In this document: positions 62,901 through 64,000 of the stretch, piece by piece
How the letters are laid out: each line of letters opens with the position of its first letter
How positions within the stretch are numbered: position 1 is the stretch's first letter
Source of the DNA: Ptiloglossa arizonensis
Taxonomy: Eukaryota > Arthropoda > Insecta > Hymenoptera > Colletidae
Assembly (NCBI RefSeq): GCF_051014685.1
Contig: NW_027478458.1
Location: 1,385,411-1,449,410 of the forward strand
Direction: 5' to 3'
Length of the DNA: 64,000 nucleotides
Made by a program: the position numbers and the translations under genes
The notes under the pieces: model-generated
Told to the model about the DNA's origin: nothing
The model's database searches: none
Seen by the model: the letters and a program-made list of their open reading frames with translations, nothing else

Positions 62901-63540
62901 CCTTAACTTCAAACCCCCATATCTCGCGAACGGATTGACGAACTCGAGAATTTCCTATTGCATCTGAAAACCGAATCTCGGCCGATTACAACGGTTGTGT
63001 GTACTTTTCCCCAAGGCCATTCCAGTTGTTGGTTTCGAGTATCAGACCAGCGAAAATTTTGATGGTCTCTCAACCATTCCTTAACTTCAAACTCCCATAT
63101 CTCGCGAACGGATTGACGAACTCGAGAAATTCCTATTGCATCTGAAAGCAGAAACTCGACCGATTACAACGGCGTGTGTACTTTTCCCCTAGGCCATTCC
63201 AGTTATTGGTTTCGAGTATCAGACCAGCGAAAATTTTGATGGTTTCTCAACCATTCCTTAACTTCAAACTCCCATATCCCGCGAACGGATTGACGAACTC
63301 GAGAAATTCCTGTTGCATGTGAAAGTAGAAAGTCGCCCGATTACAACCGTATGTGTATTTTTCCCCTAGGCCTTTGTAGTTATTGGTTTCGAGTATCAGA
63401 CTTGCGAAAATTTTGATGGTTTCTCAACCATTCCTTATTTTCACACTTCCATATCTCGCGAACGGATTGACGAACTCGTGAATTTCCTATTGCATCTAAA
63501 AGCAGAAACTCGCCCGATTACAACGGTATGTGTATTTTTC
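59999..63540. repeat. Twenty mixed monomers with G-type pairs
   Basis: The start (60176-60883) resembles 38200-39105, with two G monomers instead of three. A four-monomer tandem repeat follows (61061 and 61768, 707 bp; marks CAAATTCTCATATC and GTTAGTGG). Then come a CCCCTATCTCGCG monomer, a palindrome monomer with TCTCCCG, two G monomers (62476, 62653), and a stretch from 62830 that matches 44779 onward at about +18,060 bp. Confidence 0.78.
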
Positions 63541-64000
63541 CCCTAGGCCATTGTAGTTATTGGTTTCTAGCATCAGAATTGCGAAAATTTTGATGGTTTC
63601 TCAACCATTCCTTAACATCAAACTCCCATATCTCGCGAACGGAATGAAGAGCTCGAGAAATTCCTGTTGCATCTGGAAGTGGAAACTCGCCCGATTACAA
63701 AGGTATGTGCATTTTTCCCCTATGCCTTTGTAGTTATTGGTTTCGAGTATGAGACTTGCGAAAATTTTGATGGTTTCTCAACCATTCCTTAACTTCAAAC
63801 TCCCATATCTCGCGAACGGAATGACGAACTCGAGAAATTCCTGTTGCATCTGAAAGTAGAAACTCGCCCGATTTTAATGGTCTGTGTACTTTTCCCCTAG
63901 GCAGTTCCAGTTATTCGTTTCTAGCATCCGAATTGCGATAATTTTGATGGTTTCTCAAGCATTCCTTAACTTCAAACTCCCATACCTCGCGAACGAATTG
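63541..64000. repeat. 2.6 diverged terminal monomers
   Basis: These monomers keep the 177-bp frame but carry many marks not seen elsewhere: TTTCTAGCATC, CAGAATTGCG, GAAGAGCTCG, AAGTGGAAAC, CCCCTATGCC, GATTTTAATGG, GGCAGTTCC, TTATTCGTTTC and GCGATAATTTTG. Two of the three share the TTTCTAGCATC change. No HOR relation to the rest is visible. Confidence 0.8.

Larger units (their letters stand above)
1..64000. repeat. Satellite DNA array, ~177-bp monomer, head-to-tail
   Basis: Anchoring on the recurrent CCCTAG gives steps of 176-178 bases throughout (for example 1, 178, 355, 531, 708, 885, 1062). All monomers lie in the same orientation and no non-satellite sequence interrupts them. Single-base indels explain most length deviations; the largest is one 196-bp monomer at 19984. 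The monomer has 40 C and 33 G in 177 bases, and three 6-bp palindromes recur in most copies (CCTAGG, TCGCGA, CTCGAG). The length suits one nucleosome plus linker. Known biology: such arrays form centromeric or heterochromatic DNA in plants and animals. Centromere identity is inferred, not shown. I do not recognise the family. Confidence 0.99.

Noticed and set aside
1..64000. CRISPR-like array
   Set aside because: There are no short repeats separated by unique spacers. The entire 177-bp period is repeated, with variation spread along it.
1..64000. Transposon or retroelement insertion, tRNA, rRNA or telomeric repeats inside the array
   Set aside because: Anchor spacing stays at 176-178 bp across the window except for small indels and the 196-bp monomer, leaving no room for an insertion. 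No telomere-type short repeats were seen.
1..64000. Identification as a named satellite such as Arabidopsis CEN180, maize knob 180-bp or primate alpha satellite
   Set aside because: The length is similar, but the sequence motifs I can recall for those families are not present. A database search would be needed to name it.
40510..64000. Change of strand or inversion within the array
   Set aside because: The CCCTAG, AAAATTTT and CTCGAG landmarks stay in the same order and strand to the end of the window.

Overview
The whole window is one uninterrupted tandem array of a satellite DNA. The monomer is about 177 bp (41% GC) and always in the same orientation; 64,000 bases hold about 361.6 monomers. 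I find no protein-coding gene, RNA gene, transposon or other unrelated insertion. Every open reading frame of 60-150 codons is a translation of satellite sequence. Such an array points to a eukaryotic chromosome, most plausibly (peri)centromeric or other constitutive heterochromatin. I do not recognise the satellite family. Its CpG content is not depleted (about 10 CpG per monomer against about 7.5 expected from composition), which fits a lineage or locus without heavy CpG methylation decay, such as many invertebrates, but does not decide the taxon.

The array is not homogeneous. Monomers fall into recognisable variant types arranged in higher-order repeats (HORs). The clearest is a 13-monomer HOR of about 2,298 bp. 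Its order is P-Q-R-S-T-U-V-W-X-Y-Z-A-B (my labels, defined in the 23008-25305 entry). It occupies 178-10430 and again 23008-29724. Some copies are lengthened (16 or 17 monomers, by internal 3- or 4-monomer duplications) and some shortened (12, by loss of Z). Other units are a 9-mer (29725-32909, and singly at 10431-12023), a 12-mer expanded to 16 (12024-16975), a 13-monomer module here called beta (17861, 34149 and 50791), a 7-mer (20180-21946), a 16-18-mer (40699-46140), a 10-mer shortened to 9 (45304-48666), and an almost identical pair of 16-mers (54333-59998).

Long-range comparison shows that large blocks are themselves copies. About 3.8-12.8 kb corresponds to 23.1-33.7 kb (shift about 19,294 bp, plus one extra 9-mer). 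Beta recurs at 16.3 and 16.6 kb intervals in different surroundings. The 38.6-48 kb and 60.5-63 kb regions share a divergent monomer type (G). The last 460 bases hold unusually diverged monomers.

Each typical monomer carries conserved small structures: an AAAATTTT palindrome, a 6-bp-stem inverted repeat, and on the minus strand a 17-bp match to the CENP-B box core with one of nine essential bases changed. Monomer positions below are anchored on the recurrent CCCTAG (or its variant), which I use as monomer base 1. Coordinates of block edges are therefore a convention, and true recombination junctions may lie anywhere inside the edge monomers.
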